64,000 nt of DNA from Catenulispora sp. EB89 (GCF_041261445.1 NZ_JBGCCU010000035.1:40677-104676), one strand, 5' to 3'; counted from the stretch's first letter, positions 27,669 through 36,208 are shown. Numbers and translations: made by a program. Notes: generated by a model not told the origin, from the sequence alone.

Positions 27669-27699
27669 AGTCTATTTTGATACGGTGCCGGTGTGTCAA
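27669..27699 (-). promoter_or_regulatory. Probable promoter/operator of the leftward ssuE operon
   Basis: On the minus strand a consensus TTGACA (27699-27694) is followed by GTATCAAAATAGACT (27683-27669) with -10-like hexamers AATAGA or TAGACT at 17-19 bp spacing. GTATCAA also precedes TTGACA in the promoter at 29402, which may mark a common regulator such as the adjacent Rrf2 protein. Confidence 0.5.
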
Positions 27700-27765
27700 G
27701 CGTCCGCCCGGTCGTTCGCGGACAAGCGCGGGCACGCCTCCCATCCGCTTTCCCGGCAAGGACCG

Positions 27766-28191
27766 ATGAAACCGATGCGCATCTCGGCGAGGACGGACTA
27801 CGCGATCCGCGTGCTGGTCGAGCTGGCGGCGGACACCGCTCGCCCGCTCACCTGCGAGGGCATCGCCATGTCCCAGCAGATCCCCTACCGCTTCCTGAAG
27901 GCGGTGGTCCGGGACCTGCGCGTGGCCGGCCTGGTCCGCAGCCAGCGCGGCTGTGAGGGCGGCTACTGGCTGGCGCGCGAGGCGTCGGCCATCTCACTGG
28001 CCGAGATCGTGGCGGCGGTGGACGGCCAGATGCTCACAATCAACGGGGACACGCCCGAGTCGGTGCTCTATCCGGCGCCGGCCGAGCAGATCTCCGTGCT
28101 GTGGACGGCGCTGCGCGCCCGGACCGAGGACTTCCTGGCCGGGATCAGCGTCGCGGACCTGCTCACCGGCTCGCTGGCGGTGAGCGTATGA
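27766..28191 (+). CDS. Rrf2-family transcriptional regulator
   Basis: A 141-residue winged-helix regulator. The N-terminus is typical (MRISARTDYAIRVLVELAAD), followed by QIPYRFLKAVVRDLRVAGLV and the wing RSQRGCEGGYWLAREA. Only two Cys are present, so the three-Cys Fe-S site of IscR is incomplete and a CymR-like, non-cluster mode is more likely. ATG 27766 fits AAGGA at 27758; ATG 27775 is the alternative. It sits at the hub between the two sulfur operons, so a CymR-like role in sulfur or cysteine control is a reasonable inference. Confidence 0.85.
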   Translation: MKPMRISARTDYAIRVLVELAADTARPLTCEGIAMSQQIPYRFLKAVVRDLRVAGLVRSQRGCEGGYWLAREASAISLAEIVAAVDGQMLTINGDTPESVLYPAPAEQISVLWTALRARTEDFLAGISVADLLTGSLAVSV

Positions 28192-28207
28192 CGAGAGGCG
28201 GGACACC

Positions 28208-28648
28208 ATGACCGACCACTGGCACACCGCGCTGCGGCACGTCCGCGGCGCCGAGCTCAGCGGCGACACCAACCAGACCACCGGGATGACCCGCCTGGAG
28301 GCGGTCTCCGGCAAGACGGTCGGCTCCTCGAAGGTGTGGATGGGCCAGACCCACGTCGCACCGGCCACGAACTCCGGGGACCATCACCACGGTGAGACGG
28401 AGACCTCGATCTACGTGGTGTCCGGGAATCCGGTGTTCGTCTTCGCCGACGGCGCCGACGAGGTGCGGATCGAGACCGAGCCCGGCGACTACGTGTTCGT
28501 GCCGCCGTTCGTGCCGCACCGCGAGGAGAACCCCGGCGTCGAGGAAGCCGTCGTGGTGATCGCGCGCAGCAGCCAGGAGGGCGTCGTGGTGAACCTGCCG
28601 AGCCTGTGGGCGCCGGTGGACCGCGGCGCTGGATCCGACGGGGTGTGA
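28208..28648 (+). CDS. Cupin-domain protein
   Basis: A 146-residue single-domain cupin. Motif 1 is GDHHHGETETSIYVVSG, giving two or three His plus Glu metal ligands. Motif 2 is EPGDYVFVPPFVPHREEN with the distal His. It lies 16 bp after the Rrf2 gene and is almost certainly co-transcribed with it and the DsbA-fold gene. The family ranges from thiol dioxygenase-like enzymes to sensors. The sulfur context makes a thiol or organosulfur role attractive but unproven. Confidence 0.85.
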   Translation: MTDHWHTALRHVRGAELSGDTNQTTGMTRLEAVSGKTVGSSKVWMGQTHVAPATNSGDHHHGETETSIYVVSGNPVFVFADGADEVRIETEPGDYVFVPPFVPHREENPGVEEAVVVIARSSQEGVVVNLPSLWAPVDRGAGSDGV

Positions 28649-28653
28649 CCGGC

Positions 28654-29400
28654 ATGACCGGCGCGGACAGCTCATTGGCGGTCGCGGAGTTCACCGACCC
28701 CGCGTGCCCCTGGGCCTGGGGCTCCGAGCCCAAGTTCGAGCAGCTGCGCACCGCGTTGGGCGACCAGGTCCGGTGGCGCCGGGTCTACGGCATCCTCTTC
28801 GACGACTGCGACGAGCCGGCGCCGGACCCCGCAGCCGAGGCGGCCTGGTACCACCGGGAACTGCTCGAGATCTCGACCCACACCGCCGCGCCGTGCCCCG
28901 CGCACCTGAAGTGGGTGGCCGCCAGCAGCTGGCCCGCATCGCTGGCCTGCAAGGCCGCCGAAGTTCAGGGCACTGACATCGCCGACGCGGTCCTGCGCCG
29001 GCTGCGCGAGACCACCTTCCTCGACGGCGAGCCCGCCGACACCCCGGAGCGCGTACGCCGTGCTCTCGAAGGGCTTCCCGGCGTGGACGCCTCGGAGCTG
29101 GCGCGCGCCGCCGCGAGCCCCGAAGTGCTGGAAGCCGTGCGCCGGGACTGGGCCGAGACCCGCTCGCCGTGCGCCGAAGTCCGGGAGATCACCACGCCCG
29201 GACGCCACAACGGTCGGGCCAAACCGCTCGGCGAGATGCCGGAGGACGGATACCGCTACGCCCTGCCCACGCTGGTCTTCACCGGGCCGGCCGGACGCGC
29301 CGTGGTCCCCGGCTGGCGTCCGCTCTCCGAGTACTTGGACGCGGCCGCCGCCGCTCGGGGACCTGCGGAGTCCCGGGTCTCAAGCCATAAGACACTCTGA
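28654..29400 (+). CDS. DsbA/FrnE-fold protein with a CPWA active-site variant
   Basis: A 248-residue thioredoxin-fold protein. The active-site region is AEFTDPACPWAWGSEPKFEQ: the first Cys is kept but the second position of CxxC is Ala, as in some DsbA-like oxidoreductases of the FrnE/2-hydroxychromene-isomerase group. No signal peptide is seen, so it is cytoplasmic. ATG 28654 is used; GTG 28645 overlaps the cupin stop (GTGA) and is equally plausible. It is third in the Rrf2-cupin-DsbA set, upstream of the leader peptide. The role is unknown, perhaps thiol or glutathione/mycothiol-linked. Confidence 0.82.
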   Translation: MTGADSSLAVAEFTDPACPWAWGSEPKFEQLRTALGDQVRWRRVYGILFDDCDEPAPDPAAEAAWYHRELLEISTHTAAPCPAHLKWVAASSWPASLACKAAEVQGTDIADAVLRRLRETTFLDGEPADTPERVRRALEGLPGVDASELARAAASPEVLEAVRRDWAETRSPCAEVREITTPGRHNGRAKPLGEMPEDGYRYALPTLVFTGPAGRAVVPGWRPLSEYLDAAAAARGPAESRVSSHKTL

Positions 29401-29401
29401 T

Positions 29402-29437
29402 GTATCAATTGACAGCGGTGCCCGCCGTCGCCACGAT
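29402..29437 (+). promoter_or_regulatory. Promoter of the rightward sulfur operon
   Basis: GTATCAA (29402-29408) abuts a consensus -35 TTGACA (29409-29414). CACGAT at 29432-29437 is a -10-like hexamer at 17-bp spacing, predicting a transcription start near 29444-29445, the A of the leader-peptide ATG. Confidence 0.6.
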
Positions 29438-29444
29438 GAGCACC

Positions 29445-29534
29445 ATGAACCGGATACACCCCGGCGTGGTCTGCCGCTACGTCGACTTCAGGCGCACCTC
29501 CAGCGCCCTGTGTTGCCCGGCACCACGTATCTGA
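29445..29534 (+). CDS. Cys-containing leader peptide of actinobacterial sulfur-operon type (29 aa)
   Basis: The 29-residue product contains CRYVDFRRTSSALCC, matching the Arg-x-x-Val-Asp-aromatic/Leu-Arg-Arg...Ser-Ala-Leu-Cys pattern of short leader peptides found before actinobacterial sulfur-uptake operons. Three Cys codons include an adjacent pair (TGT TGC). The promoter implies a leaderless mRNA starting at this ATG; a second in-frame ATG lies at 29436. Polycysteine leaders of this kind in mycobacteria act as cysteine-responsive attenuators, so ribosome pausing at Cys codons when cysteine is scarce is the likely mechanism. It precedes the SBP gene by 281 bp. Confidence 0.8.
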   Translation: MNRIHPGVVCRYVDFRRTSSALCCPAPRI

Positions 29535-29815
29535 AGCGCTTCGCTTCCCGGGGTGTTCGCGCCCGCTGACGCCTGACACCCACCCCGGTCGCCCCCGGCC
29601 TGCCTCGGCCGCATCGGATTTCCACCCGCGGGAGAGAACCCCGGATCGCCGCGTGCCGGCGCGGTCCGGCGTCACCCGCACTTCGCGCCGCACTCGTCTC
29701 GCGGCGGCATCCACAACTTTCCCCATCTCGCTTCCGACGCCCAGGCGTACGCCGATTTCCGGCCGCCTGCCGTGATCGGCGCGTACGCATACCTCCGAAA
29801 GGCGGGCCCGGTCCG
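29535..29815 (+). promoter_or_regulatory. Attenuator-like leader between peptide and binding-protein gene
   Basis: 281 bp without a gene but with several stem-forming segments. The clearest is 29745-29788, where GCGTACGCCGAT pairs with ATCGGCGCGTACGC (two extra bases in the stem) just before the SBP start. Another lies near 29642-29672 (CCGG...CGCCGCG / CGCGGTCCGG). Their position suits a terminator or sequestering hairpin governed by translation of the leader peptide. Confidence 0.5.
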
Positions 29816-31414
29816 ATGGCGACCCCCGGCGTTCCTACTTCCTTGTCAACCACAGAACAATTCGGCTCGCGGGGCACCAGCCGCCGCGGTTTCCTCGCGC
29901 TGGGCTTCGGCGCCGTCGGCGGCGCCCTCCTGGCTGCCTGTGGCGGCACCAGCACCGGCGCGGCGAGCGGCGCGAACGCCCAACTGGCGGGCAATGCCAC
30001 GGGCACTCTGAAATGGGGGTGGGCGCTGCCGACCTCCTGGGATCCGGTCACCTCCTCGGCCGGCTGGGACGTCCACGCGCTGTCCCTGGCCTACGCCGGA
30101 CTGACGCAGGAGAACGAGAAGGGCGACGCGGTTCCGGCCCTGGCCACCGGCTGGAAGTTCAACGCGGACGGCACCCAGGTGACCTTCACCCTGCGTCCGA
30201 ACCTGAAGTTCAGCGACGGCACCGCGCTCGACGCCGCCGCTGTGAAGCAGAGCATTGAGCGGGGCCGGGACGCCAAGAACTCGCTGATCGCCTCGCAGCT
30301 GACCACGGTGAAGAAGGTGACGGCGCAGGACGCGGTCACCGTCGTGATCGACCTGACCGTGGCCAACTACCAGATCCCGAACCTGTTCGCCGGGAAGACC
30401 GGGATGATCGTCAACCCCGCCGCCTTCACCACGGACGCGACGGGCCTGGCGCTCAAGCCGGCCGGCGCCGGGCCGTTCAGCCTGACGTCGTACACGCAGA
30501 ACTCCAAGGCGGTCCTGGTCCGCAATCCGAACTTCTGGAACGCCGATCAGATCAAGCTCGCCGGGGTCGAGCTGTACCCGCTGCCCGACGCGGCGACGGT
30601 CGTGGCGGGGCTTCAGTCGGGGCAGTACAACCTCGCGCAGATTCCGGGCAGCGAGATCGCCGCTGCCAAGGCGGCCGGCCTGGCGGTGCAGGTCATTCCC
30701 TCGCTTGTGGTCGCGACCCTGGACGTGAACGCCGCGCTGCCGCCGTTCGACGATCCGAACGCGGCGCTCGCGCTGAAGTACGCGGTCGATCGCAAAGCCC
30801 TGCTTCAGACGGCGAACTTCGGCTACGGCGATGTCGCCTATCAGCCGTTCCCGGCGGGCTACGTCGGGAACGACCCGGCGATCGGCCAGCCGTACGCCTA
30901 CGACCCGGACAAGGCCAAGGTGCTGCTCGCGCAGTCCAAGTACGGGCCGAATCCGGAGGTGACCCTCACCACCTCGGTCGCGACCGGTGTGCCGGAGCAG
31001 GTGCAGTCGCAGCTTCAGGCCGTGGGGTTCAAGGTGAAGATCGAGGTCATCCCGGCGGCGCAGTTCACGCAGATCGTCTACGTCCAGCATTCGCGGGCGC
31101 TGACCGTGGACGCCTTCGCCGGCCGCGATTCGGCGGCGCAGGCGTTCCAGGTGCTGTTCGGGCAGCAGGGCCTGATGAATCCGGGGCGGACGGTTCCGCA
31201 GGAGTTGCTGGACGCGGTGAACAAGATCTCTGTGACGCCGCTGGACAGCCCGGATTACCCGGCCGTGCTTCAGGCGGCGACCGCGCTGGCGGTGAAGGAC
31301 ATGCCGAACGTCTTCCTCTACACGGTGCCGCGCATCCTGGCGCGTTCGTCGAAGGTCTCTGAGATTCCGGCGGACACCGTGGTGCAGCGGTTCGAGGGTG
31401 TGACGATCAAGTGA
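29816..31414 (+). CDS. Family 5 solute-binding lipoprotein with Tat-type signal
   Basis: A 532-residue binding protein. The N-terminus has a Tat/lipoprotein signal (TSRRGFLALGFGAVGGALLA, then AC with Cys near residue 42). Family-5 motifs include SWDPVTSSAGWDVHALSLAY, LRPNLKFSDGTALDAAAVKQ, PAGAGPFSLTSYTQNSKAVL and ALKYAVDRKALLQTANFGYG. It is first in a tight operon of SBP-permease-permease-ATPase-ATPase that runs into LLM, Mo-oxidoreductase and SsuD genes. The inferred ligand is an organosulfur compound such as a sulfonate, S-oxide or S-conjugate. Confidence 0.93.
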   Translation: MATPGVPTSLSTTEQFGSRGTSRRGFLALGFGAVGGALLAACGGTSTGAASGANAQLAGNATGTLKWGWALPTSWDPVTSSAGWDVHALSLAYAGLTQENEKGDAVPALATGWKFNADGTQVTFTLRPNLKFSDGTALDAAAVKQSIERGRDAKNSLIASQLTTVKKVTAQDAVTVVIDLTVANYQIPNLFAGKTGMIVNPAAFTTDATGLALKPAGAGPFSLTSYTQNSKAVLVRNPNFWNADQIKLAGVELYPLPDAATVVAGLQSGQYNLAQIPGSEIAAAKAAGLAVQVIPSLVVATLDVNAALPPFDDPNAALALKYAVDRKALLQTANFGYGDVAYQPFPAGYVGNDPAIGQPYAYDPDKAKVLLAQSKYGPNPEVTLTTSVATGVPEQVQSQLQAVGFKVKIEVIPAAQFTQIVYVQHSRALTVDAFAGRDSAAQAFQVLFGQQGLMNPGRTVPQELLDAVNKISVTPLDSPDYPAVLQAATALAVKDMPNVFLYTVPRILARSSKVSEIPADTVVQRFEGVTIK

Positions 31415-32460
31415 GCGCCGTTCAAGCGGCAGGAACCGCCGGGCTGGAGTCGGTCCGGGCACCTGCGGTGGCGCGCCGTCCGCTGGGACGCACCGTTCGC
31501 ACCGGGCGCAGCGCCGTGCGGATCGTCGCCGTCCCGGTGGTGGTGTTCCTGCTCGCGTCGTTCCTCACCTACGGGCTCGGCGCGCTCGGCCACGCGAACC
31601 CGGCGGCCGCGGTGCTCGGGGACCTCGCGACGCCGGCCGACATCGCACGGATGAACCACGTCTTCGGGCTGGACCGGCCGTTCGTGGTGCAGTACTTCAG
31701 CTGGCTCGGGCACGCGCTGACCGGCGACCTGGGGACTTCGTACTTCACCGGGATCCCGGTGGCGACGAGCGTGCGGCAGGCGCTGCCGGTCGACCTGTCG
31801 ATCGCGGTGCTGGCGCTGGCCTTCGCCGTGGTGCTCGGCGGCGTCGCCGGGATCGCGGCGGCGCTGCGGCAGGGCGGCAGGCTCGACCGCGCGGTGACGC
31901 TGGTGTGCTCGGGGCTGGCGACGGTGCCGCCGTTCGTCATCGGGATCGCGCTCATCATTGTCTTCTCCGTGTTTCTCAAGGTTCTGCCATCCGGCGGCTA
32001 CGTGCCGCTCGCCACCGATCCCGGCCAGTGGCTGCGGTTCGCGCTGCTGCCCGCGCTCGCGCTCAGCGTCGAGGGCGCGGCGGCGATCGCCCGGCAGCTG
32101 CGGACCTCGCTGGTCGGGGCGCTGAACGAGAACTACGTCACCGGCGCGGTGGCGCGCGGGCTGCCGGCGCGCCGGGTGCTGTTCGGCCACGTGCTGCGCA
32201 ACGCGGCCGCCCCGGCGCTCACAGTCATCGGCCTGGAGATCCCGAGCCTGATCGGCGGCGCGGTCGTCGCCGAGAAGATCTTCAATCTGCCCGGCGTGGC
32301 GCAGCTGGCGCTGCAGGCCGGCTCGCAGCACGACATCCCGCTGATCGAAGGGACGCTGCTGGTCACGATCGCGGTGGTGCTGGTGAGCAACATCGCGGTC
32401 AACCTCGCGCTGACGCGGCTGACCCCGCAGGCGCGCCGCCCGGCGGGAGGCGCGATATGA
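31411..32460 (+). CDS. Peptide/nickel-type ABC permease, DppB-like
   Basis: A 349-residue permease. GTG at 31411 overlaps the SBP stop as GTGA. Features are an N-terminal TM (VRIVAVPVVVFLLASFLTYG), FGLDRPFVVQYFSWLGHALT and the EAA loop NYVTGAVARGLPARRVLFGH, then NAAAPALTVIGLEIPSLIGG. The EAA alanine is replaced by TGA residues (Thr-Gly-Ala), slightly divergent from relatives. It forms the channel with the DppC-like gene overlapping its end. Confidence 0.92.
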   Translation: MSAVQAAGTAGLESVRAPAVARRPLGRTVRTGRSAVRIVAVPVVVFLLASFLTYGLGALGHANPAAAVLGDLATPADIARMNHVFGLDRPFVVQYFSWLGHALTGDLGTSYFTGIPVATSVRQALPVDLSIAVLALAFAVVLGGVAGIAAALRQGGRLDRAVTLVCSGLATVPPFVIGIALIIVFSVFLKVLPSGGYVPLATDPGQWLRFALLPALALSVEGAAAIARQLRTSLVGALNENYVTGAVARGLPARRVLFGHVLRNAAAPALTVIGLEIPSLIGGAVVAEKIFNLPGVAQLALQAGSQHDIPLIEGTLLVTIAVVLVSNIAVNLALTRLTPQARRPAGGAI

Positions 32461-33368
32461 GGACTCTGCGACGAGCCTGGCGGCTGCGTGGGGCCAAGGT
32501 GTCGCTGGCGGTCATCGGGGTGATCGCGCTGCTCGCCGTCCTCGGCGGCGTGCTCGCTCCGTTCGACCCGCTGAAGCAGGACCCGAACGCGGTCCTGCAA
32601 GGGCCCGGCGCCCAGCACCTGCTCGGCACCGACTACCTCGGCCGCGACGTGCTCAGCCGCCTGGTCGAGGGGACCGGGCGCTCCGTCGTCGGCGCGCTGG
32701 AGGCGGTGGGGGTCGGGCTGGCGGTCGGCGTCCTGCCGGGACTGGCGTCGCTGTGGCTGGGGCGGCCGTTCGAGTGGGTGCTGTCCCGGCTGTCCGACGC
32801 GTTCATGACGCTGCCGTACATCGTGTTCGCGGTCGCGGTGACCGGCGTTCTGGGCAACACCCTGACCACCGCGATGGTCGCGATCGGCCTGATCCTCGCG
32901 CCGCGCTTCTTCCGCATCGCCCGCGCCGCAGGCCTCGGTCTGACCCGCGCGCAGTATGTCGAGGCGGCCGAGCTGTTCGGGGCATCACGCTGGTGGATCC
33001 TCCGCACGCACATCTGGAGCAAGGTCCTGCCGACACTGGCGGTGACGGCGGCCCAGGCCACGGCTGCGGCGCTGCTCGCGGTGTCCTCGCTGGCGTTCCT
33101 GGGCCTGGGCGTCCAGCCGCCGGCCCCGACCTGGGGCGGCCTGCTCAGCAGCGACCTGCAGTACCTGGCGCAACAACCGTGGGCGCCGCTCGCCCCGGGC
33201 CTGCTGATCATGATCGCCGCCGGGGCGCTGAACGCCCTGGCCGACGCGATCCGCGACAGCGGCGCCGCCGACCTGCTGCCGGGCGACGGTGCCGAGGCGG
33301 CCGCCACCGATCCTGGCTTCCACTACGAGGCGAAGGAGGATGCCCATGTCCCGGTCCCAGCTCTCTGA
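32457..33368 (+). CDS. Peptide/nickel-type ABC permease, DppC-like
   Basis: A 303-residue permease starting at ATG 32457 with ATGA overlap. Motifs are PFDPLKQDPNAVLQGPGAQH, LLGTDYLGRDVLSRLVEGTG, the EAA loop YVEAAELFGASRWWILRTHI, and SLAFLGLGVQPPAPTWGGLL. The hydrophilic C-terminal tail (GDGAEAAATDPGFHYEAKED) is longer than usual and overlaps the next gene's ribosome-binding site and start. Confidence 0.93.
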   Translation: MRTLRRAWRLRGAKVSLAVIGVIALLAVLGGVLAPFDPLKQDPNAVLQGPGAQHLLGTDYLGRDVLSRLVEGTGRSVVGALEAVGVGLAVGVLPGLASLWLGRPFEWVLSRLSDAFMTLPYIVFAVAVTGVLGNTLTTAMVAIGLILAPRFFRIARAAGLGLTRAQYVEAAELFGASRWWILRTHIWSKVLPTLAVTAAQATAAALLAVSSLAFLGLGVQPPAPTWGGLLSSDLQYLAQQPWAPLAPGLLIMIAAGALNALADAIRDSGAADLLPGDGAEAAATDPGFHYEAKEDAHVPVPAL

Positions 33369-34197
33369 TCCGCCGATCCTCGACGGCGAAACCGCTATGA
33401 GTGAGCCGGTCGTCGCCGAGCAGGCAGCCGAAGTCCTGCGCGTCGAGAACCTGCGCGTCACCGTCGGCGCCGGCCGCACCGAGGCCGTGCACGGCGTCTC
33501 GTTCGCGATCCGCCGCGGCCAGACCGTGGGCCTGGTCGGCGAGTCCGGCAGCGGCAAGACCCTGACCTGCCGTGCAGTCCTGGGCCTGCTGGCCCGGGGC
33601 TGTGAGCGGTCGGCGGGCCGCATCGACCTCGGCGGCACCGATCTGACCGGGCTCAGCCGCCGCGAGTGGGATGCCGTGCGCGGCACCCGGATCGGCATCG
33701 TGTTCCAGGACCCCGCCTCCTACCTCAACCCGTCGATCACCGTCGGGCGTCAGCTCGCTGAGACGGTGCGCGTCCACACCGGAGTCGGCCGGGCCGCAGC
33801 TCGCGCCCGGGCCCTGGAACTGTTCGCCGCCGTCGGGCTCCGAGACGCCGAGACCGTCTACCGCCGCTACCCGCACGAGCTCTCCGGCGGCATGGCCCAG
33901 CGGGTGCTGATCGCCATCGCCATCTCCGGGGATCCCGACCTGCTGGTGGCCGACGAGGCGACCAGCTCGCTGGACGCGCTGGTGCAGGCCGAGGTGCTGG
34001 ACCTCCTCCGCACGCTGACTGAAGAGCGCGGCCTCGCACTGCTGCTGGTCACCCACGACCTCGCCGTCGTCGCAGAAGTCTGCGACGAAGTCCTGGTCCT
34101 GTACCGGGGCGAGCTCGTCGAGCAGGGGCCGACCGCCGACATCGTCGCCGCGCCGCGGCACGCGCACACCCGCGTGCTCTTGGAGGCGAGCCGATGA
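33346..34197 (+). CDS. ABC importer ATP-binding protein, DppD-like
   Basis: A 283-residue NBD. Walker A is GLVGESGSGKTLTCRAV, then FQDPASYLNP at the Q-loop, signature LSGGMAQRVLIAIA, and Walker B LLVADEATSSLDALVQ. The usual EPT is EAT here, a small deviation. A perfect AAGGAGG (33333-33339) is six bases before ATG 33346; the ATG at 33340 would touch it directly, so 33346 is chosen. It overlaps the permease end by 23 bp. It lacks the Cys-rich C-terminal oligopeptide domain. Confidence 0.92.
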   Translation: MSRSQLSDPPILDGETAMSEPVVAEQAAEVLRVENLRVTVGAGRTEAVHGVSFAIRRGQTVGLVGESGSGKTLTCRAVLGLLARGCERSAGRIDLGGTDLTGLSRREWDAVRGTRIGIVFQDPASYLNPSITVGRQLAETVRVHTGVGRAAARARALELFAAVGLRDAETVYRRYPHELSGGMAQRVLIAIAISGDPDLLVADEATSSLDALVQAEVLDLLRTLTEERGLALLLVTHDLAVVAEVCDEVLVLYRGELVEQGPTADIVAAPRHAHTRVLLEASR

Positions 34198-35099
34198 GTA
34201 CGAGCACGCCGACAGCAGCCCTCAGCGCCACCACCACCGCAGCCGCAACCGTGGCCGCAACAGCCCCCGACGCCCCCGACACCACCGGCCACCATCCCCT
34301 CCTCGCCGTCGACGAAGTCACCGTCGGCTACGGCGGCCGCCACACGCCGCCGGTCCTGGCCGACGCGATCCTGTCCGCGCAGCCCGGCGAGATCGTCGGC
34401 ATCATCGGCGAGACCGGCTCCGGCAAGACCACGCTGGCCCGGGCCGTCGCCGGGCTGGTCCCGCTCCGCTCCGGACGCGTCGTATTCGACGGCGCCGAGA
34501 TCTCCGCGCTGCGCGGCCGCGAACTGCGCGCGTTCCGGCGCACCGGGCGCCTGCAGTTCGTGTTCCAGGATCCGCTGCGCGCCCTCGACCCCGAGCTGAC
34601 CGTCGCCGAGTCCGTCGGCGAACCGCTCGCCGTCGCGGGTGTCGGCGGCAAGGCCGAGCGCCGGGAGAGTGCCGCCGAGGCGGTGCGCGCCGTCGGCCTG
34701 GACGACACGCTCCTGGACCGCCACCCCGGCCGGCTCTCCGGCGGCCAGCGCCAACGCGTGCTGCTGGCCCGCTCCCTGGTCACCAAGCCCGCGCTGCTGA
34801 TCTGCGACGAGCCGGTCAGCGCGCTGGACGCGGCCAACCGCGGCCACGTCCTGCGGCTGCTCGCCGAGCTGCGCGACACCACCGCGACGACCGTCCTGGT
34901 CATCTCGCACGACCTGCCGTCCCTGGCCGGCGTCGCCGACCGCGTCGCGGTCCTGCACCAGGGCCGGATCGTCGAGGACGGACCGGTCCGCCAAGTCCTC
35001 GAAGACCCGCGGCACGCCTACACGGCCCGCCTCGTCGCCGCCGCGCCGCGCCTGCGCCGCGAACACCTCCTGTCCGCCCGCCCGACCCCCACCGCGTAA
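34194..35099 (+). CDS. ABC importer ATP-binding protein, DppF-like
   Basis: A 301-residue NBD with an Ala/Thr-rich N-terminal tail of about 35 residues. Walker A is GIIGETGSGKTTLARAVAG, Q-loop LQFVFQDPLRALDP, signature LSGGQRQRVLLARSL and Walker B LLICDEPVSALDAANRG. ATG at 34194 overlaps the DppD-like stop as ATGA. It completes the importer and is followed within 12 bp by an LLM monooxygenase, so transport and catabolism are co-transcribed. Confidence 0.92.
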   Translation: MSTSTPTAALSATTTAAATVAATAPDAPDTTGHHPLLAVDEVTVGYGGRHTPPVLADAILSAQPGEIVGIIGETGSGKTTLARAVAGLVPLRSGRVVFDGAEISALRGRELRAFRRTGRLQFVFQDPLRALDPELTVAESVGEPLAVAGVGGKAERRESAAEAVRAVGLDDTLLDRHPGRLSGGQRQRVLLARSLVTKPALLICDEPVSALDAANRGHVLRLLAELRDTTATTVLVISHDLPSLAGVADRVAVLHQGRIVEDGPVRQVLEDPRHAYTARLVAAAPRLRREHLLSARPTPTA

Positions 35100-35110
35100 G
35101 GAAACCCGCC

Positions 35111-36208
35111 ATGCCCATCGAGTTCATCGGCATCGCCTCCACCCGCCCCGGCAGCGAGACCGAGACCGCCGCCGTCTCCGGCCCGGCCGTCCAGCTCGAC
35201 TACCTCAAGGACCTGGCCCTGGCGCACGAGGAATCAGGGTTCGACCGCGTCCTGGTCGCGCACTCCTCGGCCTCCGTGGACGGCTTCACCGTCGCCGACC
35301 AGATCCTCACCCACACCACCCGCCTGGCCGTGCTGCTGGCCCACCGCCCCGGCTTCGTCTCGCCGACCTACGCCGCGCGCAAGTACGCGACCATCGACGC
35401 CTTCCACCCCGGCCGCATCGCCCTGCACACGATCACCGGAGGGGATGACCGCGAGCAGGCGCGCGACGGCGACCTGACCGACAAGGCGACCCGCTACCGC
35501 CGCACCGACGAGTTCCTGTCGATCGTGCGCAAGGAATGGGAGTCCGCCGACCCCTTCGACTTCGAGGGCGAGTTCTACACCGTCCGCGGCGGCTGGTCCT
35601 CGGTGCGTCCGGAGCCCGGGGCGATACCGATCTACTTCGGCGGCGCCTCCGAGGACGCGATCCGGGTCGGCGGCAAGCACGCCGACGTCTACGCCTTCTG
35701 GGGCGAGCCGCTGGCCGGCATCGCCGAGCGCATCCGCGACGTCCGCGCCGCCGCCGCACCGTACGGCCGCGACCCCCGCTTCAGCGTGAGCCTGCGCCCG
35801 ATCCCGGCCGCCACCGAGTCCGAGGCCTGGACGCGCGCCGCCGAGATCCTGGAGCTGACCAAGGAGAAGGTCGGCGAGGCGCGCAAGGCCTGGGGCTGGG
35901 GCGGGGACAAGAAGGACTTCGCGGCGGCGCGCGGCTCGCAGCGACTGCTGGAGTACGCGGCGCAGGGCGACGTCCACGACAAGCGGCTGTGGACCGCCAT
36001 CGCCAAGGAGACCGGCGCGGCCGGGAACTCCACGGCGCTGGTGGGCAGCTACGAGCAGGTCGCCGAGTCGCTGCTGGACTACGTCGCGCTCGGTGTCAGC
36101 ACCCTGCTCATCCGCGGCTTCTCGCCGCTGGCCGACGCCCGCGACTACGGCAACCTGGTCCGGCTGGTGCGCGAGCAGGCCGACGCCTCCGAACTCGCGG
36201 CGGTCTGA
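35111..36208 (+). CDS. LLM-class FMNH2-dependent monooxygenase (alkanesulfonate monooxygenase-like)
   Basis: A 365-residue luciferase-like enzyme: MPIEFIGIASTRPGSETE, EESGFDRVLVAHSSASVDGF, TRLAVLLAHRPGFVSPTYAA, IALHTITGGDDREQARDGD and GAIPIYFGGASEDAIRVGGK. It is paralogous to the product at 39837 (shared MPxEFIGxI start and LLAHRPGFV). It has no CEDAW motif, so it is a distinct clade from SsuD. FMNH2 would come from the SsuE-like reductase. Its place between transporter and Mo-oxidoreductase genes suggests action on the imported organosulfur compound. Confidence 0.9.
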   Translation: MPIEFIGIASTRPGSETETAAVSGPAVQLDYLKDLALAHEESGFDRVLVAHSSASVDGFTVADQILTHTTRLAVLLAHRPGFVSPTYAARKYATIDAFHPGRIALHTITGGDDREQARDGDLTDKATRYRRTDEFLSIVRKEWESADPFDFEGEFYTVRGGWSSVRPEPGAIPIYFGGASEDAIRVGGKHADVYAFWGEPLAGIAERIRDVRAAAAPYGRDPRFSVSLRPIPAATESEAWTRAAEILELTKEKVGEARKAWGWGGDKKDFAAARGSQRLLEYAAQGDVHDKRLWTAIAKETGAAGNSTALVGSYEQVAESLLDYVALGVSTLLIRGFSPLADARDYGNLVRLVREQADASELAAV

